Shown here in pieces: positions 1-11,709 of a DNA stretch of 38,925 nucleotides. The stretch's first letter is position 1. Each line of letters begins with the position of its first letter. The notes beneath the pieces were generated by a model, which searched no databases, was not told where the DNA came from, and saw only the letters and a list, made by a program, of their open reading frames with translations. Source of the DNA: Pigoraptor vietnamica (lineage: Eukaryota; Opisthokonta; Filasterea); the NCBI GenBank assembly GCA_943704525.1, contig CALSCQ010002500.1:1-38925 (forward strand). Reading direction: 5' to 3'. A program made the position numbers and the translations under genes.

Positions 1-90
1 GGGGGGGGGAGTAAGGCGCCTTGAGTGGCGTGAACAGGGAAAGGTGCCGCGGACGCATACACGCAGGCAAGGACGTCCGGGGAACCGCTA

Positions 91-166
91 TGAGTGAGTG
101 AGTGAGTGAGTGAGTGAGTGAGTGTGTGTGTGTGCGTGTGTGTGTGCGTGTGTGTGTGTGCGTGTG

Positions 167-222
<56 letters not shown>
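91..222. repeat. (TGAG)n then (GT)n microsatellite
   Basis: A run of TGAG units (about 91-123) passes into a long GT tract with scattered GC interruptions, ending near 222. On the minus strand it reads as a CA tract just downstream of the last visible donor of the solute-binding protein gene. It therefore probably lies inside that gene's next intron. Open frames through it give only Cys-Val repeats and are not genes. Confidence 0.95.
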
Positions 223-228
<6 letters not shown>

Positions 229-281
229 GGGCTGTCGATGTCCCACTATTCACGGCCAGTGGATGTGATATGCTTACACAC

Positions 282-2275
282 CTGGATCTTGAGTAGGTCG
301 CGGTAGATCGGCAGGTTCCAAAAGTCCTTGACGAGCGGGTAGCTCTGCAGGTAAATGTAGTTGTACGACGCGCACTGGCCGACCTCCGACGTCGAGAGAA
401 AGAGGGGGTCCGCGACGACAGACTTGCGCACCGTGTAGCCGCCGCTCGTGCCCCACTGGAGCTGAAACTCGCGCGTGGTGACGTAGCGGATAAACTGCTT
501 GCACGTCTCGATGTAAGGCGAGTACCGGCTTATGTGCATGCCCATTCCGCCGAGCTGCAGTATGTGCTTCTTGGTCACCCCGCTGCTCGGGACCGTGTAG
601 AAGGCCACGTCCTCCATGCGGCCCGTGGCGTTGCACGACGCGAGCGAGCGGAACGTGTTCGCAAAGCCCATCCACAGAATGAGCATCGCGGATTTTCCCG
701 AGCAGAAGTCATCGAGGGCGCCGCCGAAGCCGTTCGAGGGCTTTCGGTTGCCCGTCTCAAACAGCCGCTTGGCGTAACGCAGCGCATCGGCGTTGGGGGC
801 GCTGTCGAGCACGCCGCTTATCTGGCATAACAGGCGAAGCGACGCAGCGTTAGGTCATACCCGCACGTTGCCATAAGAAAGCAAGACGATACACAGGGGC
901 AGAGCACGTGACCCACCTGGTACGTGTTGATGTCCCAGAGCTCGCCGCCGAACATCCACGCAAACTGGTTCCATATCGTCGCCGTCTCGTCCTCGCAGCC
1001 GTCCTGCTTCAGTCCACACCAGAAGGTCGAGAGACCGTATTTGAGTATGCCGCGGCTCTTTATCTCCTCGGCAAGCGCCAGCATTTCCTCGAGCGTGCGC
1101 GGCAGTGCGAAGTTGTACTTCTTGAAAATGTCCTTGCGATAGATGAGCATCTGGACGTCGCCCTGAAACGGCACGCCATAGTAGCGCTGGCTGTTCGGCG
1201 GATACTCGCTGTAGTACTTGAGCGCCTGCAAGAGCCAAGGCGTGTCAGCGGGCGGCAGCCGATACGAACTCGACAATGCAACAGCAAACGCGCGCGTGTG
1301 CGCGTGTGTGTGCGAAACAGAGAGTCGACACAACGGAAAGGGAAGGGCGAGCGCGCGCAGATGGATGGTGTACGTCGGATCAGCATGAACAACTCATCGA
1401 CTAATGGATTGTAGAGAGAAGGGAGAGTGCGCGCGGAGGAGTGTGACAGAAGACCCACGTCCGGATAAAAGTCGTCCTTGTCCATCGCGTGTTCCTGGAG
1501 GAGTTCGGTGAGTTCCACGAGGTGACCCTCGCCCGACAGCGGCGCAACGGCCTCTCCGATCCATTGGCTGCGCATGGCCACAAAGGAATATCAACAAGAG
1601 TGGCTTCACGCAGCGCTAAGGGCTATTGCGTGCAGACTGTCATCCAAAGGGAGACACAAAGAGTGCGCCACTGCATCAGCATTCGCGGCGCAAGGCGGGG
1701 AGGAGTGCTGTCAGCGATGTGCGCGTATGTCGGCATCAGAGAGAAGCGTGAGAAAGAAGATAAAAGAAGAAGAAAGCGAAGGGAAACGGGTGATGTGTAG
1801 GCGAGTGTTTCGCGCGCACACACCGCGCGCGCGAGCACGCACGTACGCACACACACGCACACACACACACACGCACACACACACACCTCTCTCTTTCTCT
1901 CTCTCTCTCATACACTCAAGTGGAGTCGACGGACACACGTCTATGATTTAAGCTGATCCGACATCTCTCATACACTCACCTGTCGATGATTACGATGTCG
2001 TAACCCTGTTGCCTCTTGAAACCGTCGAATATGGTCGAGTACCAGTCCGCAAACGCCACGCAATCCACAACAAAACGCCCCGTCCCGTTCAGCACCGCCA
2101 CCGACAACGACGACGTGAGGCTCTTCAGCGCCTGACACGGTGTCCAGTCAAACCAGACCACGCGAATCTCTTGGTCGCCCGCCCATCCTCGCGCAGCGCC
2201 CGAAAGTGCAAGCAGCGCGAACACAGCGACGAGTCCGCGAGCAAATGCCCCATCCCTCCGCGCAGACGTCGACAT
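282..2275 (-). CDS. Family-1 extracellular solute-binding protein (partial, 3' end beyond window)
   Basis: Four exons on the minus strand: 2275-1980, 1567-1459, 1225-917 and 821-282. All junctions keep phase and have GT-AG borders, giving 418 residues. Residues 1-32 form a signal peptide: a positively charged start, then a hydrophobic stretch ending GAARGWA. The mature part follows the bacterial SBP family 1 (MalE/UgpB-like) plan: an early IRVVWFDW strand, YDIVIIDS, the YYGVPFQGDVQMLIYRKD hinge block, the acidic GGELWDIN segment, and a C-terminal lobe with GKSAMLILW and WGTSGGYTVRK. The last visible exon ends CAG before GTGTGT, so the gene continues off the left edge. The missing part could hold only the protein's end, or a membrane segment and signalling domain. 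The four introns or partial introns and the codon usage match the neighbours, so this is not bacterial contamination. The ligand cannot be told from the sequence; sugars are typical of the family. Confidence 0.85.
1846..1909. repeat. (CA)n/(CT)n tract in first intron of solute-binding gene
   Basis: CA repeats (about 1846-1886) run straight into CT repeats (about 1887-1909). They lie in the 412-bp first intron (1568-1979), the longest intron I could define in this gene. On the coding strand it is a purine-rich GA stretch followed by GT repeats. Confidence 0.9.
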
Positions 2276-2757
2276 GGTGTGCGAATGGATGCCCTCGTGG
2301 GCCTAAAAGGACTGTCTTAGGCCATAACAATGGTCGTCCAGCAGCGAAACGTCACAGGCTCAGCGACGCCCAGCGACGCATGGCCTTTTCGCCACGCTAC
2401 TCAATCGCACTTCTCGCAGAACAAGCGAATAACGGCCGTGGAGCACTCGCGCGAATAACACGTGCGTGTGTGCAAGCGCGGGACTGAGTGAGAGCTTATT
2501 GGCTTTTTCGGGCCGAAAGAGGGTGCGGTCGGTTATGGAGAATTCAAATGTGCGGGCGATGTCCAGACAGCCACTCCTCGCCAAAATAAATTGGAATGTG
2601 GAGGAAAAGTGGGTCAGTTTCAGAAACGCCTCATCAAATTGGCTCGTTGTCTGGACATCCCCGATCTCGTACTGAACTGGCTGAAGGAAACGCTAGGGCT
2701 CATGCAAAAACATAGGCAATTGAGTCATGGAAGGCCCATTATCATTGTGAACGAAGC
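2276..2757. other. Intergenic spacer between divergent solute-binding gene and small gene
   Basis: 482 bp between the ATG of the solute-binding protein gene (reading left) and the ATG of the tentative small gene (reading right). It should hold both promoters. I saw no clear TATA box. The right half (about 2490-2776) stays open in one plus-strand frame for about 95 codons, with plausible amino-acid composition. It has no early ATG, and it hits a stop at once if joined to the next exon, so I did not call it as a gene. Confidence 0.5.
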
Positions 2758-3204
2758 ATGGACTCTTCCGCTGTGAGTGAGTGTTGGTTGTCGCTTTGTA
2801 TGTGCTGACGACTGTTATGGTCGCGAGCTGATTTGTGAAATGCGCAAAAAATGCAGATAAAAAGAGAGATTGAGATGCTCCAGTCTGTTCGAGGGTCCCT
2901 CGAAGGGCTGCGCGTACTTCTGCAGGCCATGTCAAAGGTGTTTTTAGTTTCCGCATCTGCACGCACGCGTTTTTGAGCCCATTGTTCGTGTGCATGTGTT
3001 GTAGCGGCGTCCGTGAAGTGTCTGAGACTGATTGAGTGTGTGCTGCTGTCGCCATGTGTGTGTAGTGTCTCACACTGTCCTTTTGTACTGCAGGACATGA
3101 ACACAATGACACACAACTTCGACCATTTGACCGGTTGGTGTTCATCGTCCCTTCTCAATGGCTGCGCTGAGCATGTGCATGATGTGGAGTTCATTTTATT
3201 CTGA
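2758..3204 (+). CDS. Tentative small three-exon gene, 68 aa, unrecognised
   Basis: Model: exon 1 2758-2772 (MDSSA), exon 2 2857-2937 (starting IKREIEMLQSVRG and ending QAMSK), exon 3 3094-3204 (starting DMNTMTHNFDHL, stop TGA). All junctions are phase 0. Donors are GTGAGT and GTGTTT; both acceptors are TGCAG. Exon 2 and the start of exon 3 are helical with a hydrophobic heptad-like pattern, as in small coiled-coil subunits of kinetochore or vesicle complexes. A loose resemblance to DASH-type subunits is only an impression. The other two frames of exon 2 contain stops, which favours this reading. The gene would sit head-to-head with the solute-binding gene and tail-to-tail with RAD50, restoring strict strand alternation. 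No family was recognised, and base composition is less GC-rich than in neighbouring genes. Confidence 0.38.
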
Positions 3205-3487
3205 CTAAGTTACGCAACCTCGTGTGTGCATCCGCCCCTTAGAAGATTGAGCTAGCCTTGCCTTTACGTTGTTAGGAGTCACAGAGACGTTGTTCGCTAA
3301 CGGTGCTCTCGAAAAGGTCTAAATGCACTTTGCGTTTGTGTGCGCGCAGTTGTGAACGAAAAATGGAGCGGCGTAATGGAGAAGCCGTCCGATAAGGGCG
3401 ACCGCAGCGGCGTGCGATAGCAACAAACCCGCTGAGAAAGATTTGCGAATTGCCCCGCGTTTATTGTCTGTCGTCGGCCACACGTGC

Positions 3488-6400
3488 TCACGGGAAGTTG
3501 CCGTTGTAGTTGGTGTCGTGGAAGCTGTGCCGCGCAATCGTCGAGAATTGCCTGGTGTTGCGGCAAAAGCGAGGAGTTAGTCGTCAATGCGTGAATGGTG
3601 TCACTGTGCACGTCTATTGCAACGTTGTGTGATGTTGAGGCGTACCCGTGGTTCTTGGACACGCGGTAGAAGTTGTCGGCGTCGACGGAGCGCCCAAGGT
3701 GGTTCACGAACTCTTCGTCGTGCGTGATGACCACAAGCTGGAAGTTGGACTGCTGCCGGCGCGACCGGATGATGCTGCGCGCGCGTCGCATAAGCCACAC
3801 GTGGCGACACATATGCTGTGCGCACATGCAAACGCACCCGCCCGCTGTCACTGCCCAATAGACGCATATAACTCGCAAATATCAGTGAAGCGGACAACTC
3901 ACTCTGCGAGGGCATTGGCGAGGCTCTCGATGTTGTCCTTATCGAGGTTGGTCGTGGGCTCGTCGAGCGCAAGAATGCCGCAGTTGATGCAGAACGTCTC
4001 CGAGAGCGCCAGGCGAATAATGAGCGACGCAAGCACGCGCTGGCCAGCGCTGCACCGCCCGCGCATGTCGACGGGAACGCCTCCCTTCTCCATGACCACC
4101 TGTGGGCGTGCGACGGTCAGCACAGGGGTGTTCGCAACCGCTGCAGCGAAACTTCGGCACGCGGGAAAGCTCACCCGGTACTTGTACGCCTTGCGGTCCG
4201 TCTCCTTCTCCTCCTCGTCGATGTCAGAGCAAATCTTGATCGTGTCGATGTCTGCGCGGCACGCACATGTCAGCAATGGGCGAGAGCAGGGCACAAGCCA
4301 CACGCTCAAATTTCGTGCGTGTGCCCTACCAGAGTTGCGGTACGTGCGCGACCAGAGTTCCTGGATGATCTTGTTGATCTCCTCCATCTTGAGAGTGTGG
4401 AAGCGCATCACCGCCCTGAGGGAGACAACGTGCAGTCGATGAGTGCATTGCATCAATCGCGGAGGCACAAATAATGGCAAGCAACGAAGCCAGGGCACGC
4501 AACGCACTTGTCCAGGGCACCGTAGTACTTCTCGAGATCCTTGCTCGCCAACTGCGTCGTCTGGTGTGCGTAACGCAAGAATTACGAGAGAGGCCACAGT
4601 AGAGTCACACGCACACCCACTATTGAGCAAGCATAAAATAATTCCCAACGCCCGCCGCACAAATGGGGACGGATACCTTGAGCTTGATCATCGATTTCTT
4701 GTGCTCGTTGTCCACGTTGCGGTACATCGTGTTCGAGAGTTCCACCTCGAGCGACCGGATCTGCGAGCGCATCTGTTCCACTGCGCCCTGCTTCTTCGCG
4801 CGCTGCAGAGGCACAACGCGACGTTGCCTCAATCCCACTAATACTGAACGAACCAATCGCTCGCCCACACCAACTCATGCGATTGCTATTCAACAGAGGT
4901 TGTGCACGCAGACAAACCTCGCTCCGCAGCTCAACGAGCCTCTTGTTAAGTGCCTCGTGCTGCCGGTGAAGCTCTGCGCCGTCCTTCTCGGCCAACTGCG
5001 CGCTGAGCTGCTGCGCAGTCGTCTCTGCCGCCGCCAGGTCCTTCGCCTTGCGGCGGAGTTCAATGTTCGCCTCCATGCACCTGCGGAACGGCATCGCAAG
5101 TCAAATAGCCAGCGAAATAACAGTCCGCTGGAGGAAAAAAAAAGCGCAGTAGCAGTAGTATCGACCGCCGGGTCAAACTTCCGAACGTTGAATGGCACGA
5201 GCAAACAAATCAAGACGCACCGCTTAGTGTGGTTCTGCTTGGCGCCCAGGGCTTCCGTCTCGCGCACCTCGCCGTCGAGCTTTTCCTTCTCCGCCTGCAG
5301 TTCCGTCCGGCGCGCTTCGGCCGCCGCGATGTGCGTGGCGATCGTCTTGAGGTCGTTTTCGTTGCCCTTCATCGTGTAGTCGTCGATTTGGCGGGACAGC
5401 TCGCGAAGGGGGCGGAGGTCCGCCGCGAAGCGTTCCATCTCGTTCTTCGTCTGCACCACGCGACATGGACGACGTTAGTGGCGAAGTTCAACAGTGCACA
5501 ACTAGCGTACCCTTACGAGCGCAAGCGCACCTCCTCTTCGAAAAGCTTCACTTGGTTGCGCAGGCGGTCGCGCGTCGTCTCCCTCTCCATCAGCTTTGTG
5601 TTGCGCGGCTCGATGCTGCCCTCGAGCTCCCGCATTTCCGTCTCTTTGGTCTTGATCCTTTCCGACAGCTCGTCCTTCTCGCGCGCGAGCTGCCGACGCC
5701 GCTCCAGTTCGGCCACAAGGCGGTCCCGTTGCGTGCGAAGGTGGAGAAGGTCGCTCTCGATGACGGTAATTTCCGTCTGTCGCTGCTGCGACTCCTTGCG
5801 GAGCTTGTCGGCGCGGCTGCGCTCGGCATCTGCGCGCTGCTGGCTCGCCTCAAACTCGGCCGCAACATCCGAAAACGTGCGAGTGGAGCCTGAAATGGAA
5901 CGTTGATTATTGCGGTTTAGGCAAGAAAAAAAATTAACGCCACACCTTCGCAACGCAAAAGAAGTTACTTACTTCCGCCAATGATGCGCGATTCCTCCGC
6001 ATCAATCTCCTGACCGAGGCGCGCAATGTCCGTCGCGAGCACGGCGAGGGCGTCGACATCGGAAACGAGCTTCTGCGCAGACTCCAGCTCCGACTGCTGC
6101 GTGGCATGCAGCAGCGCCGCCTCATCCAGCTCGGTCGACGCCGCCTGCAGCACGCGCGTCTGGTCCGCGATCTTGCGACGGAGGTCGCCCGCCTCGCTCT
6201 CTAGCTTGGCCACGCGCACGCGAACCGTCTCCAGCGAGATGAGCTCGCGGTAGCGGCGCTCCTCCTCCTCCAGCGCGACCTTGCGCTCCTGGCGCAACAG
6301 CGGAATCCTGTTCAGCATCTCATTGAGCTCGCCCATGAAATTCTGGAACGCATTCGCCTCGTCGAAATGGCGACTGCACAGCGGGCAGAAGTGGTCGGCC

Positions 6401-9342
6401 TGGGCGCGCGCGATGAAGCTCTTGTACATGGTGTCAGCGGACTCGGAAAGGTGGAACGACTTCTGCGCCTCCTCGCGCGCCGCGAGCACCTCGGCCAGCG
6501 CCGTCTCGTATGTCTTGCCACCGCACGCGCTCGCAATCTGCGCCTGCACCGTGCGCAGCTCAACCTCGAGGCGGGCGAGGGCCTCCTCGGTCAGGCGCTT
6601 CTCCGTCCTGCACGAATCGACGGCACCGCGGCTCGACTGGACCTTTTGCTCCTGCTGGCTCAACGACCGCTGCTTGTCGCGAATAAGAGTGCGAAGAGAC
6701 GATGCGAGGACTTCGGCGGCGGGGACGCGCGATTCGAAGACAGCCTCCAGCTGGGAGCGCTTGGACTCGAGCAGACTGCGGCGGCTCGCCTCCTTCGCGT
6801 CCCGGTCGCGGCGGCGCTGCTCTTGGCGCGTCCGCAGCTCGTTCTGGAGGTTCATGCGCTTCATTTCCTCGCTGAGCTCGTTGCAGCGCTCGCTGGCCTC
6901 CTTCGCCGCAATCTCGCACTTCTTGATGTCGGCCTCGAGGGCGGACAGGTTCGCCTTCTGGCGCACGTCGGTCAGCCGCTTCTCCGACCGCGAATATTCG
7001 ACCTCCGTCTCGGACACGCGCGCTTCGGTCGCCTGCATCGCCTCGAGTTGACCGACGAGGTCGTTGCGGCGCCGGTTCATCGTGTTCAGATCGTCGCGGA
7101 TGCTCTGCGCCGTCGTCCGCGCCACGGTGATCGCTGTGCGCAGGTCGCCAATCTCCTTCTGGAGGGCCTCCTCCTTCTCGGAAAACTCGCGGCGGCGCTG
7201 CGTCACGCCGTTCTTGTGGATCGTCTGCTTCTCGACAAACTTCTCGACAAACGCCTTCGCCTCAACGTCCGTCATCGGATCCGACAAGACGAGCTCGATC
7301 TGGTACCGCCCCTTGAGCTCACCCGCGATGCGCTGGCGGTCCTTGATCCGCTGCGCGTTGAGACCGGCCTCCGCCGACAGCCGCGCCTGCTCGTTGATCA
7401 GGTTCGAGCGCTTCTCGTCCTGCGAACGCACCTCGACGGCGATCGCGGCGAGGCGGCGCTTCTTCTCCTGGAGAGTGCCCTGTGCCTTCTCGACCTCGCG
7501 AGTGAACGCGGCGAGCTTCTGTGCCAGGTCCTCGTCGCTCTCTAAACGGGACAATGGGGAAAGCAAGAGGTGTGAGGGAGATGCAATGCAATGGACGAGG
7601 TCGTCAAAAGCACCCACCCTTGTACGTGATTTCGAGACGCGCCTTCATTTCGTTGTAGGCGAGCGCAAGCATCTTGCAGGTCTCCTTGGCCTTGGCGTTC
7701 TCAGTCTCCAACTGCGCACACACAGGTAGGAAGGTGAGCACTAGGGGCGGCCAAGAGCTGCGTCACCGTGCGAACGAGAAGGGAGGACACGGCAATGGCC
7801 GTTTTTGACTGCCATACGCAACACTGCCTCTCTCCCCAGAGCCACACAACGCCACTCACGCGGCGGATGTCGGCGTCCTCGCCCTTGATCTGGTCCATTT
7901 CGGCCTCGATGGGCGCGATGAGCTGCTCAAACTCCTGCATGTCGCTCTCCAGCTCGCGCATCTTGGCCTGCAGGCGGCGCAGGTCGCTCCGTTTCTGCGA
8001 TGAAGGCAGCACAGCGGCGCATCAGCACAAATGGCAAAATGGCAACGACTGCGACGCACGTGAGACGGAATGCACCAAAGGCCCACCTGCTGCGCGGCTT
8101 TCTTGCGCTGATCGAGCTCCTTGACCGTGATGTCGAGGACCTTGAGCTCGTCCGTCATTTCCTTGCGCGACTGCTTGATCGAGTCCAGCGCCTTCATGTA
8201 GCTGCAAGCGGAACAAGCGTCATTACGTCGTCAGAAACGTATCCGGCAACGGACAGATGATCACACGGGCCACACCACACACCGTGTCGAGCCGAAAATG
8301 TCGTCAAACTTCTTCTTGAGCACGCTTGGCTCGCTCAGTGGCCTGCGACGAGACGAGGCATGTGTGAGACGAAGAAGCCACGGTGCAATCAGCACACACC
8401 CATGACAAGCACAAGCAATCAACTCGCACACACGCACGCACGCACCAGCTGCTATCCTCCTGGTGGCAGAAGATGACGTTCTCGAGGATCGCACGCGAGA
8501 CGCCGAGGCTGACTTGCATCATGCGGTCAATGTCGGCGCACTTGGAGCTCATGCGCGTTTGCTGCAGTGCCATGGACGTATCAAGTAAACTACTTGCGAG
8601 CGCACTCACTACACAGAGCACACACATATGGAAGAGTATGGGGCTCCAGCTAGTGATACGCGTCCATGCATGCAACAACCCATTCGAGCGCACGGCACAC
8701 AGTGAAATAGGGCACCTCTCCCGTGCGCTGATTGACAATGAGCAGGCTGTTGTCCAGCGTGCGCGATTCGAGCTTCTTCGCCTTCTGCGTCGCCTGCAGC
8801 GCACGCATGCACACATAGCGCTGACCGTCGACGCCAGTGAACTGAAACTTGACGCGCGCCTTCACTTCCGTCACGTCGGCGATCTGCACAATGCAGGAAG
8901 GCGTTGGCGTCAACGAGCAAACGAGACCATTAACAGGCGAATAGTGCTCGTTCCAGCGCACATCTGACGCGCAACACACAATTAATTACTTTTAATAAAT
9001 GCGTATGTGGGCGCACCTTCGGATCGAGAATGAAACCGGCGCCCTTTGCGTTCGGCGGCATGTCGCCAGTCGTCGCATAGCGCAAGCATTCGATGATTGT
9101 CTGTCGTATTGAAGAGCTCTTAGAGAGAAACCGACATCCACTCGGGTGGATGCACGCACAATTCCCGCAAAACACTCAACACACACAGAGCGCAACGTGT
9201 GCAAACCGAGGGCCCCCACCGTCTTGCCGGCACCGTTGGGACCGACGATGAGCGTGAGGGGACAGAAAAACTCGATGACGGCCTCGTCCTGTTGGCTGAA
9301 GCTGCGGATGCCCTGGATGAGGAGCTTGTTGATTGTCGCCAT
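3488..9342 (-). CDS. RAD50: RAD50 DNA double-strand-break repair ATPase (MRN complex)
   Basis: Nineteen exons, all phase-consistent, give 1315 aa (human 1312): 9342-9220, 9100-9017, 8883-8716, 8561-8446, 8342-8283, 8201-8087, 7994-7860, 7711-7618, 7541-5973, 5889-5531, 5450-5221, 5080-4918, 4802-4677, 4560-4508, 4415-4330, 4251-4175, 4099-3903, 3774-3646, 3551-3488. Walker A GPNGAGKT is at residues 34-41, with a Q-loop near FCHQEDSSW. Long coiled coils flank the zinc hook CPLC at 684-687, close to the position of the human hook. The C-terminal lobe has signature SAGQ (1203-1206), Walker B ending LALDEPTT (1229-1236) and ITHDEEF. The last exon adds [12 protein letters not shown], a normal RAD50 tail. 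Known role: with MRE11 and NBS1 it tethers and processes broken DNA ends and telomeres in the nucleus. A second in-frame ATG at 9363 would add seven residues. 9342 is preferred because MATINKL matches the usual start. Confidence 0.97.
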
Positions 9343-9868
9343 TTTTCCCTGCGCGGACCCCACGCGCGAGGGGGCGCTCGGCAGCGCGATGGACTTTGGG
9401 TGTGGAGGGGTTATGTGTTTGTCGCGAGTATGTGTGATTGCGAGATGACGCCAATGTCACCACCGTCCTAATGCACGTCGCAAAAAGGCGACTGAACTGT
9501 GGAGAGAACGATTGAGGGCGCCTGCTGTGTTGTGAGTTGAAAATGATTGTGAAGAAGGAGTGGAGAGAATGTGTGTGTGTGTGTGTGACTGTGTGTGACT
9601 GTAGTGTAACGCCGACTCGCCTCAGGTCATCACTGAGTGAAACATCCAATCGCCCGTTCCCGCGCTTTTTTGAAGAGCACGTGCCTGCGCAAGATAACCC
9701 ATCCCGAACAACTGCCACTTGCCATTCCCAAAAAAACACAGGCGCCAGGGGTCCGAAACCGTCGCAAGCGTGTGCACTCGCGTGTGCGCTCGACGTCGAT
9801 CTCAGATCTGTGACGGCGAAGGCTCTCTTTGCGCTTTTCGCACCTGTCGGCAGCAAGTGCGCCTCACA
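9343..9868. promoter_or_regulatory. Divergent promoter region, RAD50 / UBE3D-like
   Basis: 526 bp between the two start codons. It contains a GT microsatellite (about 9570-9587). No TATA box or recognisable paired element was seen. By position both promoters must lie here. Confidence 0.55.
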
Positions 9869-11435
9869 ATGTCGCGGCGGCGCTGCGTCGTCGAGACGCT
9901 GTCAAACATCCGCTCGACGCAGTGCATCCTTGCGCTGAGTGATGGCGAGAAGTCTGCCGATGTGATGAAGGGTCTTGTAATCCGCGGCGACGGTCTCTAT
10001 GACGCGAACGACGGCGGAGCGCTGGTGGCACCCTTTGAGTTTGAGGCGGACCCCGCGGGCGCCCACATCCTCAACGCAGGGGCCGCAGACTCTCTCACGG
10101 TGAGGGTTCCGTGGGCTGCGAGCGCGCAGACTCCACTTCGTGCCGGCAGTGTTACCAAGGATGCGCGTTCGAGCTCGCTCGATGCTGTAGATGCGTACGT
10201 AAAGGGGGAACTCGGGACGCTGATGCAGGCGTTGGGAACGCACGGCGCAAATGTGGCGTGTCGCGGGTGCGGCGCCGTCGTTGTGCGGGGAGGTGCGGTG
10301 CGGCGTGCGCTGCCGATGCCGTCGGAGGGCTGGGAAGAGCTGGCGGATGCGTGGGTCTGCCACAAGGAAGACTATTCAAAGTGGGTTTGCTGCGCTGTGT
10401 GTAGACTGCGTCGTGTGTGCAGTATAGGAACAGTGTGCCTGTCGTTCTCCGTGCAGTAGAGAGACAGTGCGTCTGCCGTTCTTTATCCCGCTCACGCACG
10501 CACGTGGCGCAGGTATCACAACGGCGCGATTGCGTCCCGTCGCGGGCTGTTACTAGTCGGCGTCAGCTATTGCATGGCGCACACCGGGGATGTTGAGCGC
10601 GCAGCGGTGTGTGGGGTGCGAGACGGTGCGTCAACAATGGACGGCTCCGTTTCCGATAATGGCGCAACCGAGGCACACGGGCACAGCCACTGGCACGGGC
10701 GGCGACGATCGTCTGAGCGGTGGCGACTGTCTTGCGTGCGGTGTTCGGCACTGTTGGGCGCATGCGATGGCGATGTGCAGCGGGCAGACGTGGAATCGTC
10801 CGCGAGGCTGTACAAGCATGCGATTGCGTTGCAAAGCGGTGAGACTGCGACGCCTTCGTGTTTGTGCGTGCTAATGTGTGGGGTGCGTATGCAAGTATGT
10901 TATGTCGTGTGTCCGTGTGTTTAGTGTGGACGACCTTGTAACTGACTCGTGTGCTGCGGTGCCTTTCGGCGCAGGCGACGGCACGCCGTACCCCGACGAC
11001 CCCCTCCTCCACCACACAATGAGCTCGTTTTTCGCACTCGAGATGCTGCAGCGATCGCGCGACTCTGCGTCGTTCCGTTTTGCGCTCACGCCATCGTCAT
11101 CGCCGTCCTCGCCCTCCGCCCGCACCGATCCGCTTGCTCTTCTCTGGGTCATGAATTGGAACATGGGCTTCTGGGCAAGCCCACAGAACGCCGCGGCCGA
11201 CGGCTCGCTCACCGCACGGCGCGTTTTCAAGGTGCTGTACATCGACTGCACACGCACAGACGCAGACGCGACGGGGGAGATAGCCTCGTGGCTGTCGGAC
11301 CCAACTGTCGCGGTGCTCGAAATGCCGCGCGAGCTGTGCGACCGCGCTTTGGCCGTCCTGAGGACGTCGGCGGACGCCTATCCCCGGTCGATGCGAATAG
11401 TGGGCCACTTTACGGCGGGGGTGCTGGATCTGTAG
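9869..11435 (+). CDS. UBE3D: UBE3D-like HECT-type E3 / E2-binding protein
   Basis: Three exons, 9869-10380, 10513-10838 and 10975-11435, phase-consistent, 432 aa (human UBE3D 389). The protein follows the HECT_2 (UBE3D/yeast Ipa1) pattern: CRGCG at about 131-135, then GWEELADAWVCH (154-165), a second pair CVRC (245-248) followed by LLG and RLYKHA, and a C-terminal block LLWVMNWNMGFWAS with VFKVLYIDC. In animals this protein binds the E2 UBE2C and has ubiquitin-ligase activity. Yeast Ipa1 is linked to mRNA 3'-end processing. The paired cysteines suggest zinc binding. The start was chosen at 9869 because upstream codons do not look like protein and MSRRRCVVETL runs directly into the domain. Intron 2 starts GTGAGA. 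The gene lies head-to-head with RAD50 and tail-to-tail with the Pol I gene, 274 bp apart. Confidence 0.85.
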
Positions 11436-11709
11436 TGGACGGGAACCCGCCGTTTCTGCTGTATTCGGTATACTGTCGCGTCTGATCACGCGACGTAGAA
11501 CGTCGCGTCGATCGCTATCGCCGACGTTGTGCGTGTTTTGTGCGGCTTGTGACGCTCAAAGTGCAGCACGTGTGGCGACGTGAAGCCGGACAACATTGTC
11601 TCTGGCAGTGGCGAAGGCCTCCACGTGCTTTCCGTTGAGTGGAACGTTCCGGCAAGCGACAATCACATTCATATTGGCGCGACCGTTCAGTTTGTTGTAT
11701 TGACGGTTG

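Noticed and set aside
91-306. Short Cys-Val repeat proteins from the left-edge microsatellite
   Set aside because: Pure translation of a GT repeat; not a gene.
2466-2776. Plus-strand frame of about 95 codons ending in a hydrophobic, helix-like stretch
   Set aside because: It has no early ATG. Splicing at the GTGAGT at 2773 leads to an immediate stop, and no family was recognised, so it was left out in favour of the ATG at 2758.
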